From Streptomyces sp. NBC_00483 (GTDB taxonomy: Bacteria; Actinomycetota; Actinomycetes; Streptomycetales; Streptomycetaceae): a stretch of 64,000 nucleotides of DNA. The DNA lies in assembly GCF_036013745.1 (NCBI RefSeq), contig NZ_CP107880.1:5146001-5210000 (forward strand), in the 5' to 3' direction. A program made the position numbers and the translations under genes. Of the stretch, positions 33,278-41,676 are shown piece by piece. The notes below the pieces were generated by a model, which worked only from the letters and a program-made list of their open reading frames with translations, searched no databases and was not told the DNA's origin. Positions within the stretch are counted from its first letter, which is position 1; every line of letters begins with the position of its first letter.

Positions 33278-34789
33278 ATGGCCCCCACGGCCGACCCGGC
33301 CACCCAGGCACCCCCGGTCACCGCAGGTCACCCCCAGCGCTGGCTGATCCTCGGCGTCATCTGCCTCGCCCAGCTGACCGTGCTGCTCGACAACACCGTC
33401 CTGAACGTCGCGATCCCCTCCCTCACCCGCGAGCTGGACGCCTCGACGTCCGACATCCAGTGGATGATCAGCGCCTACTCGCTCGTCCAGTCCGGCCTGC
33501 TGCTCACCGCGGGCAGCGCATCCGACCGCTACGGCCGCAAGAAGATGCTCGCTTCGGGTCTCGCGATCTTCGGCGTCGGCTCGCTGACCGCCGCGTTCGC
33601 GGGCTCCACCGGGCAGTTGATCGCCGCCCGCGCCGGCATGGGCGTCGGCGGCGCGCTCATGATGACCTCGACGCTCGCGGTGGTCGTGCAGATCTTCAGC
33701 GAGACCGAGCGCGTCAAGGCGATCGCCCTGTGGTCCACCGTCAGCACGCTCGGCTTCGCCGTCGGCCCGCTGGTCGGCGGCGTGCTGCTCGACCACTTCT
33801 GGTGGGGCTCGATCTTCCTCATCAACATCCCCGTCGCGCTCATCGGCCTTGTCGCCGTGATCGTCCTGGTCCCCGAGTCGAAGAACCCGCAGGGCGACCG
33901 CCCCGACCTGCTCGGCGCGCTGCTCTCCACGATCGGCATGACCGGCATCGTCTACGCGATCATCTCCGGCCCCGACGACGGCTGGACGTCCACGACCACG
34001 CTCACCTCGGCCGCGATCGGCGTCCTCGTCCTGGCCGCCTTCGTGACGTGGGAGCTGCGGATCCCGTACCCGATGCTCGACATGCACTTCTTCCGCAACC
34101 AGAAGTTCACGGGCGCGGTGGCGGGAGCGATCCTCGTCGCCTTCGGCATGGGCGGCTCGCTGTTCCTGCTCACCCAGCACCTCCAATTCCTGCTCGGATA
34201 CGGCCCGTTGGAGGCGGGCCTGCGCACCGCGCCGATGGCCCTCACCGTCGTCGCGCTCAACCTCACCGGCGTCGGCGCCCGGCTGCTGCCCAAGATGGGC
34301 ACGCCGCTGACCATCGCGTCCGGCATGACGTGCATGGCGGCGGGGCTCGCCGCGATCGCGCTGCTCGGCGGGGACGGGTACGGGGGCATGCTGCTCGGCC
34401 TGATGGTCATGGGCGCGGGCATCGCCCTCGCCATGCCGGCCATGGCCAACGCCATCATGAGCGCCATCCCGCGGGAGAAGGCGGGCGTGGGCGCCGGGGT
34501 CAACGGCACCCTCGCGGAGTTCGGCAACGGTCTGGGCGTCGCCGTCCTCGGCGCGGTCCTGAACGCCCGTTTCGCCGCCCTCGTGACGGTCTCCGCGACC
34601 TCGTTCCCGGCGGCGCTCGCGGCGGCGGACTCGGCCGGGGAGAAGGCCCGTATCAGCGAAGCCTTCTCCTCCGGTCTCGAGACCAGTCAACTGGTCGGCG
34701 CGGTCGCCGTGCTGGCGGGCGGCCTGCTCGCGGCGGTGTTGCTGCGCAGGGCCGAACGGACAGAATCCGCAGCGGTGACTTCCGCTTAG
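33278..34789 (+). CDS. DHA2-family (EmrB/QacA) drug exporter, 14 TM
   Basis: The 503-residue proton-driven multidrug-efflux MFS protein begins MAPTADPATQAPPV. It shows the DHA2 motif C-type start LTVLLDNTVLNVAIPSLTREL, motif A SASDRYGRKKMLASGLAIF, and 14 hydrophobic helices up to LVGAVAVLAGGLLAAVLLRR. It is followed 77 bp later by a TetR-family gene, and palindromic operators precede it. The pair forms a self-regulated efflux unit whose substrate cannot be read from sequence. Confidence 0.92.
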   Translation: MAPTADPATQAPPVTAGHPQRWLILGVICLAQLTVLLDNTVLNVAIPSLTRELDASTSDIQWMISAYSLVQSGLLLTAGSASDRYGRKKMLASGLAIFGVGSLTAAFAGSTGQLIAARAGMGVGGALMMTSTLAVVVQIFSETERVKAIALWSTVSTLGFAVGPLVGGVLLDHFWWGSIFLINIPVALIGLVAVIVLVPESKNPQGDRPDLLGALLSTIGMTGIVYAIISGPDDGWTSTTTLTSAAIGVLVLAAFVTWELRIPYPMLDMHFFRNQKFTGAVAGAILVAFGMGGSLFLLTQHLQFLLGYGPLEAGLRTAPMALTVVALNLTGVGARLLPKMGTPLTIASGMTCMAAGLAAIALLGGDGYGGMLLGLMVMGAGIALAMPAMANAIMSAIPREKAGVGAGVNGTLAEFGNGLGVAVLGAVLNARFAALVTVSATSFPAALAAADSAGEKARISEAFSSGLETSQLVGAVAVLAGGLLAAVLLRRAERTESAAVTSA

Positions 34790-34866
34790 CATCGGAGCGG
34801 GCGGGGAGCGGTCCTGTGCGCAGGCCCGACCCGCCCGCGTACGAGGAACCCCTGGGAAGGAACGCC

Positions 34867-35661
34867 ATGGCGAAGGCAGCGCGGATGAGCGTCTGGCTCG
34901 ACGACACGGATGGCGCCGCGGAGCCCAAGGTCAGAGCGTCGCGCGGCCGGCGGGCCGAGCAGCCCAGCGGACTCGACCGGGAGCGGATCACCGAGGCGAC
35001 GGTGCGGCTGCTGGACGCGGAGGGCCTCGCGAAGTTCTCCATGCGGCGCCTCGCGGGTGAGCTCGGGGTCACCGCGATGTCCGTCTACTGGTACGTCGAC
35101 ACCAAGGACGACCTCCTCGAACTCGCCCTGGACCAGGTCTACGGGGCGCTGGAGATCCCGGACACGGAGGCCACGGAAGGTACGGACTGGCAGACGCAGT
35201 TGCGTGAACTGGCAGCCATGTACCGGGAGTTGCTCGTACGTCACCCGTGGATCTCGCCGCTGGTCGGCAACTACCTCAACGTCGGCCCGAACTCGCTGCT
35301 GTTCTCGCGCGCGGTGCAGCAGGTCATCGCCCGCACCGGCCTCTCGCTGCCCCGCCAGCGCGGCGCCGTCCAGTCCGTCTTCCAGTTCGTGTACGGATAC
35401 GGCACCGTCGAGGGCCACTTCCGGCAGCGCTGCGCCGAGGTGGGCCTCACCCAGGACGAGTACTTCCACAAGGCGATGGCGGCGTTCTCCGTCCCGGAGC
35501 AGATGGCGGAGGACTTCTCGCACGCCGAGCGGATGGTGGAGGCGGTGGAGGAGGGCGGCACGGTGGATGCGATGCGCGACATGGACTTCCAGGTGGCGCT
35601 GGATCTCCAGATCGCGGGCATCGAATCCTTGGTGGCCCAATCAAGCCCCGCCGGCGATTGA
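34867..35661 (+). CDS. TetR/AcrR-family repressor with TetR_C domain
   Basis: The protein has 264 residues. After a 35-residue polar start, the HTH spans about 38-85 (ITEATVRLLDAEGLAKFSMRRLAGELGVTAMSVYWYVDTKDDLLEL). The C-terminal ligand-binding domain is of the tetracycline-repressor type (WQTQLRELAAMYRELLVRHPWISPLVG). ATG 34867 follows GGAAGGAA. It probably represses the upstream exporter by binding the GTAC palindromes. The last six codons (SSPAGD, stop) come from a copy of the 47-bp intergenic repeat, so the natural C-terminus may have been replaced. Confidence 0.9.
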   Translation: MAKAARMSVWLDDTDGAAEPKVRASRGRRAEQPSGLDRERITEATVRLLDAEGLAKFSMRRLAGELGVTAMSVYWYVDTKDDLLELALDQVYGALEIPDTEATEGTDWQTQLRELAAMYRELLVRHPWISPLVGNYLNVGPNSLLFSRAVQQVIARTGLSLPRQRGAVQSVFQFVYGYGTVEGHFRQRCAEVGLTQDEYFHKAMAAFSVPEQMAEDFSHAERMVEAVEEGGTVDAMRDMDFQVALDLQIAGIESLVAQSSPAGD

Positions 35662-35687
35662 GGCGCGGGGTCCGGGGCAGAGCCCCG
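35641..35687 (+). repeat. 47-bp REP-like element overlapping the TetR stop
   Basis: TCAAGCCCCGCCGGCGATTG starts the unit; the stop codon of the TetR gene (TGA at 35659-35661) is the TGA in GATTGAGG. Other copies are at 29414-29460 (minus strand) and 49696-49739, with a partial copy at 49667-49690. Confidence 0.9.
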
Positions 35688-35709
35688 CGGCCGCAACGCC
35701 GTTACGGGT

Positions 35710-36171
35710 TCACGCCAAACGCGCCGGGAACCCACCCGTGGCCACGGGACCCCACTTTTCCGGTGTGACGCGGATGATCGACTTGCCCTGCTTGACCATC
35801 GCCTCGCGATACTCGTCCCAGTCCGGGTGCTCACCCGAAATGCACCGGAAGTACTCGACGAGCGCCTCGACGGAGTCGGGCGAGTCGATGACCTCCGCCG
35901 ACCCGTCGACCTGCACCCACGGCCCGTTCCACTCGTCGCTGAGCACGACGAGGCTGACCCGCGGATCCCGCTTCGCGTTCCGCGTCTTGGCCCGCTCCGG
36001 GTACGTGGAAACAACAATCCGCCCGTCGCCGTCGACCCCGCAGGTCAGAGGTGAGGCCTGCGGGGTGCCGTCGGCGCGGGCGGTGATGAGGAGGGCGCGG
36101 TGCCGGGGTCGTACGAAGTCGAGCAACTCGTCCAGTGAGACACGGGTGTTGGTCGCGATGTTCGGAGCCAT
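35710..36171 (-). CDS. PPOX-class F420-dependent oxidoreductase (FDOR-B type)
   Basis: The 153-residue split beta-barrel flavin/F420-binding protein begins MAPNIATNTRVSLDELLDFV. Family features are HRALLITARADGTPQASPLTCGVDGDGRIVVST, then AKTRNAKRDPRVSLVVL and the final IIRVTPEKWGPVATGGFPA. Proteins of this group use reduced F420 to reduce small substrates. ATG 36171 gives the usual family length; the frame opens 30 bp earlier. Confidence 0.87.
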   Translation of the reverse strand: MAPNIATNTRVSLDELLDFVRPRHRALLITARADGTPQASPLTCGVDGDGRIVVSTYPERAKTRNAKRDPRVSLVVLSDEWNGPWVQVDGSAEVIDSPDSVEALVEYFRCISGEHPDWDEYREAMVKQGKSIIRVTPEKWGPVATGGFPARLA

Positions 36172-36210
36172 GCCCCGCACCCTAACCCCGGCCCCCGACA
36201 CCTCGCGGTG

Positions 36211-37029
36211 TCACATCTGCGGCAGCGCGTCGCCCTGTACGGCCTGGATGTCGAGCTCGACCTTCAGCGTCGCGCCGATCGCGGCGATGCCGGCCTGCAC
36301 GACCTGGTTGTAGTTCATCGCGAAGTCCTCGCGCTTCAGTTCGGCCGTCGCCTTGAACGCGGCACGGGTGCCGCCCCACGGGTCGGCGCCGGTGCCGAGG
36401 TAGCTGAGGTCGAGGTCGACCTCGCGTGCCACGCCGTGCAGGCTCAGCTGGCCGTGCACGGTCCAGCGGTCGGTGCCCGCGGGCTCGATGCCGGTCGACT
36501 GGTAGGTGATCTCCGGGTACGTCTCGACGTCCAGGAAGTCCGGGGACTTCAGGTGGCCGTCGCGCATGCCGTTGCCGGTGTCGATGGACGCCGACCTGAT
36601 GACGGCCTCGACCCGCGACTTCTCGACGTCCTGCGCTATGTCGATGCGCGCCGTGAAATCGGTGAACCGCCCGTGCACGGACGTGATCCCGAGGTGCTGC
36701 GCCGTCGCGGCGACCGAGGAGTGCGCCGGGTCGACCATCCACGGCCCGGGCGGCGGCAGCTCGGCCCCGCCCTGCCGGTGCAGCACGATGCTGCCCACGT
36801 CGGCCCGACCGCTCGCCGTCACCATCGCGGTGGAGGCGGCGGGGGCGTAGCCGACGGCGGTCACGATCACCGTGTAGGGACCGGGCGCGAGCGCGGCCGG
36901 GTCGTGCACGCCGCCCTCGTCATCGGCCTCGGCCCGCAGCACCTGCGATCCCGTCATGTCGGTCACCGTGACGACGGCGTGCGGCAGGGCCCACCCGTCC
37001 CGCGTGCGGATCCGCGCGCTCAGTCCCAT
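36211..37029 (-). CDS. YceI-family protein with N-terminal carboxypeptidase-regulatory-like domain
   Basis: The protein has 272 residues. Residues 5-85 form a transthyretin-like beta domain (WALPHAVVTVTDMTGSQVLRA... APGPYTVIVTAVGYAPAA). Residues 95-270 are a YceI lipocalin-like domain (WMVDPAHSSVAATAQHLGITSVHGRF to LKVELDIQAVQGD), which in relatives binds polyisoprenoid lipids. No signal peptide is seen, so the protein is probably cytoplasmic, unlike Escherichia coli YceI. ATG 37029 follows AGGAGAG. The gene is 258 bp from the DHA2 gene that carries the same kind of beta domain. Confidence 0.88.
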   Translation of the reverse strand: MGLSARIRTRDGWALPHAVVTVTDMTGSQVLRAEADDEGGVHDPAALAPGPYTVIVTAVGYAPAASTAMVTASGRADVGSIVLHRQGGAELPPPGPWMVDPAHSSVAATAQHLGITSVHGRFTDFTARIDIAQDVEKSRVEAVIRSASIDTGNGMRDGHLKSPDFLDVETYPEITYQSTGIEPAGTDRWTVHGQLSLHGVAREVDLDLSYLGTGADPWGGTRAAFKATAELKREDFAMNYNQVVQAGIAAIGATLKVELDIQAVQGDALPQM

Positions 37030-37239
37030 GCTTTTGCTCTCCTAGCTCAAGTTCTTACGTACGCAGGGGGTTGGTCGTGCTCCCCCTGCGTGGACGGGCC
37101 CCGGTCGGCGTGCGTCACGGCCGTCCCCTGCCGTTGGCGACGCCACCGGGTCCGGGGCCCATTCTCACAACCGGGCCTGTGTGGTCCGCGTCCGCTCAAA
37201 GCGCGAACCACACATTCAGGTGGCCCGGGGTCACATACC

Positions 37240-37313
37240 CGCCGGTATGGGCGAGTTCGATCACTCGCCGGTATGGGCGGGTTCGATCACTCGCCGGGGT
37301 GGGCGAGCTCGAT
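37240..37313 (-). repeat. 26-bp tandem repeat spanning the 3' end of the DHA2 fusion gene
   Basis: Copies lie at 37240-37265 and 37266-37291 (CGCCGGTATGGGCGAGTTCG plus ATCACT), and a diverged copy at 37292-37313 is the gene's own last codons. Each unit contains the stop (TCA on the plus strand). Confidence 0.88.
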
Positions 37314-39815
37314 GTCGTGGCCGTCGATGCCGCTGCCGTTCACGCTGAGGCCCGTGGCCACCGGCGGGTAGCCGGTCGCGATCACGGTGTACTCGCCGCC
37401 GTCCAGGTCGGTGAAGGCGTACGCGCCGTCCTCACCGGTGGTGGCGGTGGCGACCACGTTGCCCGCGGCGTCCACCAGCGTGACCCGCGCGTCGTTCAGC
37501 GCGCGGCCCGCGGCCCGGACGGTGCCCTGGACCTGGGAGCCGGAGTGCAGGTCGATCTCGATGCGGGTGACACCGGAGCCGGTGACCTCGACCGGGAGCG
37601 CGGTGGGCCGGTGGCCCGGTGCGTTCACGGCCACGGTGACCGGGCCCGGGATCAGCTCGGCGAAGGTGAACTCGCCGGCCGGGCCGGACTGACCGGTGGC
37701 GAGCACATCGCCGCGGACGTCGGTGACGATGACCATCGCCCCGGCGACCGGCGCCTTGGTCTCGCTGGCCCGCACCACACCGGTGAGGCCGCTGGTGCCG
37801 CTGAGCAGGATGTCGTACGTGACCGACTCCTCGCCCACCAGCACGGTGGAGGCCTGCGGCTGGTAGCCGTCGGCCGAGGCGATCAGGACGTAACTGCCGG
37901 CGCCGGGGGCGTCGACGCTGTACGAGCCGTCGCCCTGGGCCACGGCGCGGCCCAGCTGGCGGCCGCCGAGGGAGATCAGGGTGACCGCGGCGCGGGGCAC
38001 CGGGGCGGACTCGGCGCCGCGGACGAAGCCGCGGACCGGGGTGCCGCCGACGGTCTGCGCCGGAGCGGAACCGTTGGAGGCGGATGCGACGGCCGCGAGG
38101 CGCTGGGTCTGGGTGTCGGCGGCGGGCTGACCCGCGCCGACCAGGCTCGGCACCCGCTCCTGCGCCGGGGCGGGAGCGGCAGCGGCGGCCGGGGTCTGGT
38201 TGGTGGGCGCCGCGCTCTGAGCGGCCTGCTCGTTGGCACCGGACGTACGCAGGGGAACCTCCTTGATGAAGATGGTGACGAGGAACGCCAGGAAGGCGAT
38301 CGGGGCGACGTACAGGAAGATGTCGGCGATGCCGTGCCCGTACGCGCTCTCCAGCCAATTGCGGACCGGGGCGGGCAGCGCGCTCATGACCGGCAGGTCG
38401 CTGCCGCCCATCGACTTCGCGGCCGCGGCCTGCGACTGCGGATCGAGGTTACCGATCGTGTCCTTGGCGTAGTGGCTGATACGGGTGGTCATCACGGAGC
38501 CGAGCGCCGAGACACCGACCGCGCCGCCGAGGGACCGGAAGAAGGTCACCATCGAGGAGGCGGAGCCGAGGTCCGAGGGGGCGACCTGGTTCTGCGTGCT
38601 GAGCACCAGGTTCTGCATCATCATGCCGATGCCGAGGCCCATCAGCGCCATGAAGATCGCCAGGCGCCAGTACGGGGTGTCGTAGCGCATCGTGCCGAGC
38701 AGACCCAGACCGGCGGTCAGGAACACGCCGCCGGCGACCAGCCAGGCCTTCCACTTGCCGGTCCGGGTGATGACCTGGCCGGAGACGGTGGAGGAGACGA
38801 ACAGACCACCGATCATCGGGATCGTCATGACACCCGACATCGTGGGCGTCTTGCCGCGCGCCAGCTGGAAGTACTGCGAGAAGTACACGGTGCCCGCGAA
38901 CATCGCGACACCGACGAACAGCGAGGCGAGCGAGGCCAGCGTGATGGTGCGGTTCTTGAAGAGGCGCAGCGGGATGATCGGCTCGCTCGCCTTGGACTCG
39001 ACGAGCACGAAGATCAGGGCGAGCACGATCGCGCCGCCGACCATCGTGTACGTCTGCCACGACATCCACTCGTACTTGTCGTCGGCGAAGGTGACCCACA
39101 GGAGCAGCAGGCAGACCGCGGCGGTGATGAAGAAGGCGCCGGCCCAGTCGACCTTCGCCTTCCGCTTGACCACGGGCAGGTGCAGGGTCTTCTGCAGGAC
39201 GACGAGCGCGATGAGCGCGAAGGGCACACCGACGAACAGGCAGTAGCGCCAGCCGAGCCAGTCGGTGTCGGTGATGACACCGCCGACCAGCGGGCCGCCG
39301 ACGGTCGCGACGGCGAACGTCGCGCCCAGGTAGCCGGAGTAACGGCCCCGCTCACGCGGGGCGATCATCGCGGCCATGATGATCTGCGCCAGGGCGGAGA
39401 GACCACCGGCACCGATGCCCTGGACGGCACGGGCGGTGATCAGCATCCCGGGGTTCTGCGCGAAGCCGGCCAGCGCCGAGCCGATTATGTAGACGACCAG
39501 GGCTATCTGGACCAGGGCCTTCTTGCTGAACAGGTCCGCCATCTTGCCCCACAGGGGCGTGGTCGCCGTCATGGCGAGCAGGGCTGCCGTGACCACCCAG
39601 GTGTACGCCGACTGACCGCCGCCCAGGTCGCCGATGATCTTCGGCAGGGCGTTGGAGACGATCGTCGACGAGATGATGGCGGCGAACATGCCGAGCAGCA
39701 GACCGGACAGCGCCTCCATGACCTGCCGGTGCGACATGGGGGCACCCGCTTCGGGGGCGGCCCCTGAATGCTTGGGATGGCTGCCCCGCACACCGGGCGG
39801 TGTGGTTGTTGCCAT
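37287..39815 (-). CDS. DHA2 MFS transporter fused to carboxypeptidase-regulatory-like repeats
   Basis: The protein has 842 residues. Residues 25-520 are an EmrB/QacA transporter (MSHRQVMEALSGLLLGMFAAIISSTIVSNALP; motif A GKMADLFSKKALVQIALVVY; 14 helices). After an Ala/Pro linker, residues 590-842 form three beta-sandwich repeats (GTPVRGFVRGAESAPVPRAAVTL, then TGVVRASETKAPVAGAMVIV, then QGTVRAAGRALNDARVTLV). Such domains are normally outside the cell, but a 14-TM protein should put its C-terminus inside. ATG 39815 follows AGAGGA. A MarR regulator lies 20 bp upstream in the same direction, probably controlling it. Confidence 0.88.
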   Translation of the reverse strand: MATTTPPGVRGSHPKHSGAAPEAGAPMSHRQVMEALSGLLLGMFAAIISSTIVSNALPKIIGDLGGGQSAYTWVVTAALLAMTATTPLWGKMADLFSKKALVQIALVVYIIGSALAGFAQNPGMLITARAVQGIGAGGLSALAQIIMAAMIAPRERGRYSGYLGATFAVATVGGPLVGGVITDTDWLGWRYCLFVGVPFALIALVVLQKTLHLPVVKRKAKVDWAGAFFITAAVCLLLLWVTFADDKYEWMSWQTYTMVGGAIVLALIFVLVESKASEPIIPLRLFKNRTITLASLASLFVGVAMFAGTVYFSQYFQLARGKTPTMSGVMTIPMIGGLFVSSTVSGQVITRTGKWKAWLVAGGVFLTAGLGLLGTMRYDTPYWRLAIFMALMGLGIGMMMQNLVLSTQNQVAPSDLGSASSMVTFFRSLGGAVGVSALGSVMTTRISHYAKDTIGNLDPQSQAAAAKSMGGSDLPVMSALPAPVRNWLESAYGHGIADIFLYVAPIAFLAFLVTIFIKEVPLRTSGANEQAAQSAAPTNQTPAAAAAPAPAQERVPSLVGAGQPAADTQTQRLAAVASASNGSAPAQTVGGTPVRGFVRGAESAPVPRAAVTLISLGGRQLGRAVAQGDGSYSVDAPGAGSYVLIASADGYQPQASTVLVGEESVTYDILLSGTSGLTGVVRASETKAPVAGAMVIVTDVRGDVLATGQSGPAGEFTFAELIPGPVTVAVNAPGHRPTALPVEVTGSGVTRIEIDLHSGSQVQGTVRAAGRALNDARVTLVDAAGNVVATATTGEDGAYAFTDLDGGEYTVIATGYPPVATGLSVNGSGIDGHDIELAHPGE

Positions 39816-39835
39816 GGGAATCCTCTTCTTACGTG

Positions 39836-40342
39836 TTACGCGGGTGTACGGGTGATGGTCTGAGCGGTCGGCTCAGTGGCGGCCTGCGGAACCGTCGCGC
39901 GGGACCCCGTGGTTCGGCAGTCGCCGAAGCTCTCGCGCAGTCGCGTCATGAGGGCGATCAACTGATCGACCTCGTCGTCGGACCAGTCGCTCAGCCGGTC
40001 GGCGAGCAGTTGGGTGCTCCGTTCATTGAGCACGTCCATCTGCTTCGAGCCTTTTTCCGTGAGGCTGAGGATGCGCGAGCGTTTGTCAGCGGGGTCGGGA
40101 TGGCGCTCGATCCAACCGCGGTCCGCGACGTGTGCCACGTGCCGGCTGGCCACGGACACGTCCACGGCGAGCAGCTCGGCCATGCGGCTCATCCGCATGT
40201 CGCCGTAGCGCTTGAGCAGCGTGAGAACCGCGGCCGAACCGGTCGGGCAGTCGTGCGGAAGGATCCGCGCCATGTCCCTCTTGACGGCTCCGAAGGCGCT
40301 CATCTGTCGCGCCAGCTCGTCGTAGTGACGTTGTGCGGCCAC
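39836..40342 (-). CDS. MarR-family transcriptional regulator
   Basis: The 168-residue protein starts at GTG 40342, which AGGAGGT precedes at a 3-bp gap (VAAQRHYDELARQMSAFGA). The winged helix is at 55-115 (SAAVLTLLKRYGDMRMSRMAELLAVDVSVASRHVAHVADRGWIERHPDPADKRSRIL). It is upstream of and co-directional with the DHA2 fusion gene, a common repressor-efflux layout. Two short inverted repeats with TTGC half-sites lie just upstream, so autoregulation is likely. Confidence 0.9.
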   Translation of the reverse strand: MAAQRHYDELARQMSAFGAVKRDMARILPHDCPTGSAAVLTLLKRYGDMRMSRMAELLAVDVSVASRHVAHVADRGWIERHPDPADKRSRILSLTEKGSKQMDVLNERSTQLLADRLSDWSDDEVDQLIALMTRLRESFGDCRTTGSRATVPQAATEPTAQTITRTPA

Positions 40343-40371
40343 GGCACCTCCTGACCAAAAGATCTTTATTT

Positions 40372-40414
40372 GTTGCTTAGGGCAACCATAGAAGCAGTTG
40401 GTTGCCACAGGCAA
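40372..40414. promoter_or_regulatory. Two MarR-type operator candidates
   Basis: GTTGC-TTAGG-GCAAC (40372-40386) and TTGCC-ACA-GGCAA (40402-40414) are perfect short inverted repeats centred about 29 bp apart, 30-72 bp before the MarR start. The AT-rich stretch between 40355 and 40375 likely holds the promoter. Confidence 0.6.
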
Positions 40415-40539
40415 ACGAAAGTGGGGGCTCGCGGATAAAATCGCGGCAAAGATCAAGTGCAAATCAGTAAAGTCGCAGATCAGATGGTGCGTGCTCGGAC
40501 TGTGGCGCCCTTCGCGGCAATTCGCTAGGGTCCTGCCCC

Positions 40540-40746
40540 ATGGCTAACAACCCCCAAGGCCCCGGCCCCCAGGGCAATCCCGACCCCGCGGGCAACACCC
40601 AGATGTTCCGCGCCTTCGTCGACGAGCAGCCTCCCGCCCGTCAGCAGGCGGCCGCCGCGAAGTCCGGCCCCAGTGCCGGTCTGATCATCGGCATCGTGCT
40701 GGCGATCGTCGTGGTGGCGGGCGTGGCTTGGCTGGCGCTCAGCTAA
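40540..40746 (+). CDS. Small tail-anchored membrane protein (68 aa)
   Basis: A Pro/Gly/Gln-rich polar N-terminal half (MANNPQGPGPQGNPDPAGNT) precedes one C-terminal transmembrane helix (AGLIIGIVLAIVVVAGVAWLAL). No family is recognised beyond the general look of small Streptomyces membrane proteins. It converges on the secreted-protein gene at 40798. Confidence 0.7.
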   Translation: MANNPQGPGPQGNPDPAGNTQMFRAFVDEQPPARQQAAAAKSGPSAGLIIGIVLAIVVVAGVAWLALS

Positions 40747-40797
40747 GGCCGCATCCGCCAAGGCTTCATCCGCCGGCCAGGTCCGTATCCGCGGAGC

Positions 40798-41583
40798 TCA
40801 CTTCCAGTCGACGTCGACGTCCTTCGTCTCCAGGCGCATCCCGAGCGGGACGCGCCATTCGTCGACGCACACGGTCCACGTCTTCCGCTTCTTCTCCCCG
40901 GCCCCGATGGGCACGGGGAGCTTCTTCTTGACGTTGACGGTCGCCCAGTCGATGCCGAGCGCGCCGATGACGTGCGTCTCGAAGGTCGCGGTGCCCGAAC
41001 GCACCGCGCTGCCACCGGAGTTGTGCAGCGTCAGCGTCACGTCCTGACACCAGCGCTTGTCCGCCTTCTTGAGCTCCGGGTCGCCTGCGACCTTGAGCTC
41101 GGCGGGGCCCGATGGGGCCGAAGAGGAGGGGGCCGCGTCGCTGTCGGGGGCGGTGTTCCCGGAGGGCTTGTCGGCGGCGGACGGAGTGCCGCTCTCGCCG
41201 GGGGTCCCGCCGGCCGGTGGGGCGCCGCCCGCGTCGGGGACGTCCGCCCCGGGTTCCTGCCCGCCGGCCGTGTCTCCGCCGGCGTTGTCGCCACCGGCGC
41301 TGTCTGCACCTGCTCTGCCCGCCGCGTCCTTCTCCGACGGGCCCGGGGCGCCAGGGGTCTTTGCCGCCGGTGAGTCCAGCGGTACGAGTTCCACCTTGCC
41401 GGTGGGGGCGACCCGGTCGCCCGGGCTCGTGGGCGCCGCTCCTGCCGCACCCACGGCCACGTATCCATCGCGCCCGTCGCCACCGTCGAGTGCGACGACG
41501 GCGCCTGCGCTCACGCACACCACGGCGACCGAAGCGGCCCCCACGGCGGCCTTCCTGTGACCGAGCAACCAAGTCCGCAGCAT
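40798..41583 (-). CDS. Membrane-anchored or secreted protein with Ser/Gly/Pro-rich stalk (261 aa)
   Basis: The N-terminal signal/anchor is VGAASVAVVCVSAGAVVAL. Residues 45-155 are low-complexity Ala/Gly/Pro/Ser. The last 100 residues form a beta-rich domain with two cysteines (RWCQDVTLTLHNSG... KTWTVCVDEWRVPLGMRLE), likely disulfide-linked and outside the membrane. The function is unknown. It looks like a cell-surface binding domain on a flexible stalk. Confidence 0.75.
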   Translation of the reverse strand: MLRTWLLGHRKAAVGAASVAVVCVSAGAVVALDGGDGRDGYVAVGAAGAAPTSPGDRVAPTGKVELVPLDSPAAKTPGAPGPSEKDAAGRAGADSAGGDNAGGDTAGGQEPGADVPDAGGAPPAGGTPGESGTPSAADKPSGNTAPDSDAAPSSSAPSGPAELKVAGDPELKKADKRWCQDVTLTLHNSGGSAVRSGTATFETHVIGALGIDWATVNVKKKLPVPIGAGEKKRKTWTVCVDEWRVPLGMRLETKDVDVDWK

Positions 41584-41676
41584 CGCGCCAGTGTGTCTGA
41601 CGCTCCGTCAATTCGGAAGCCCCCCTGGCTCTTTGGGAACAGGGGGCACTTCACTCCCGGTCGAACGGCGACCGGA

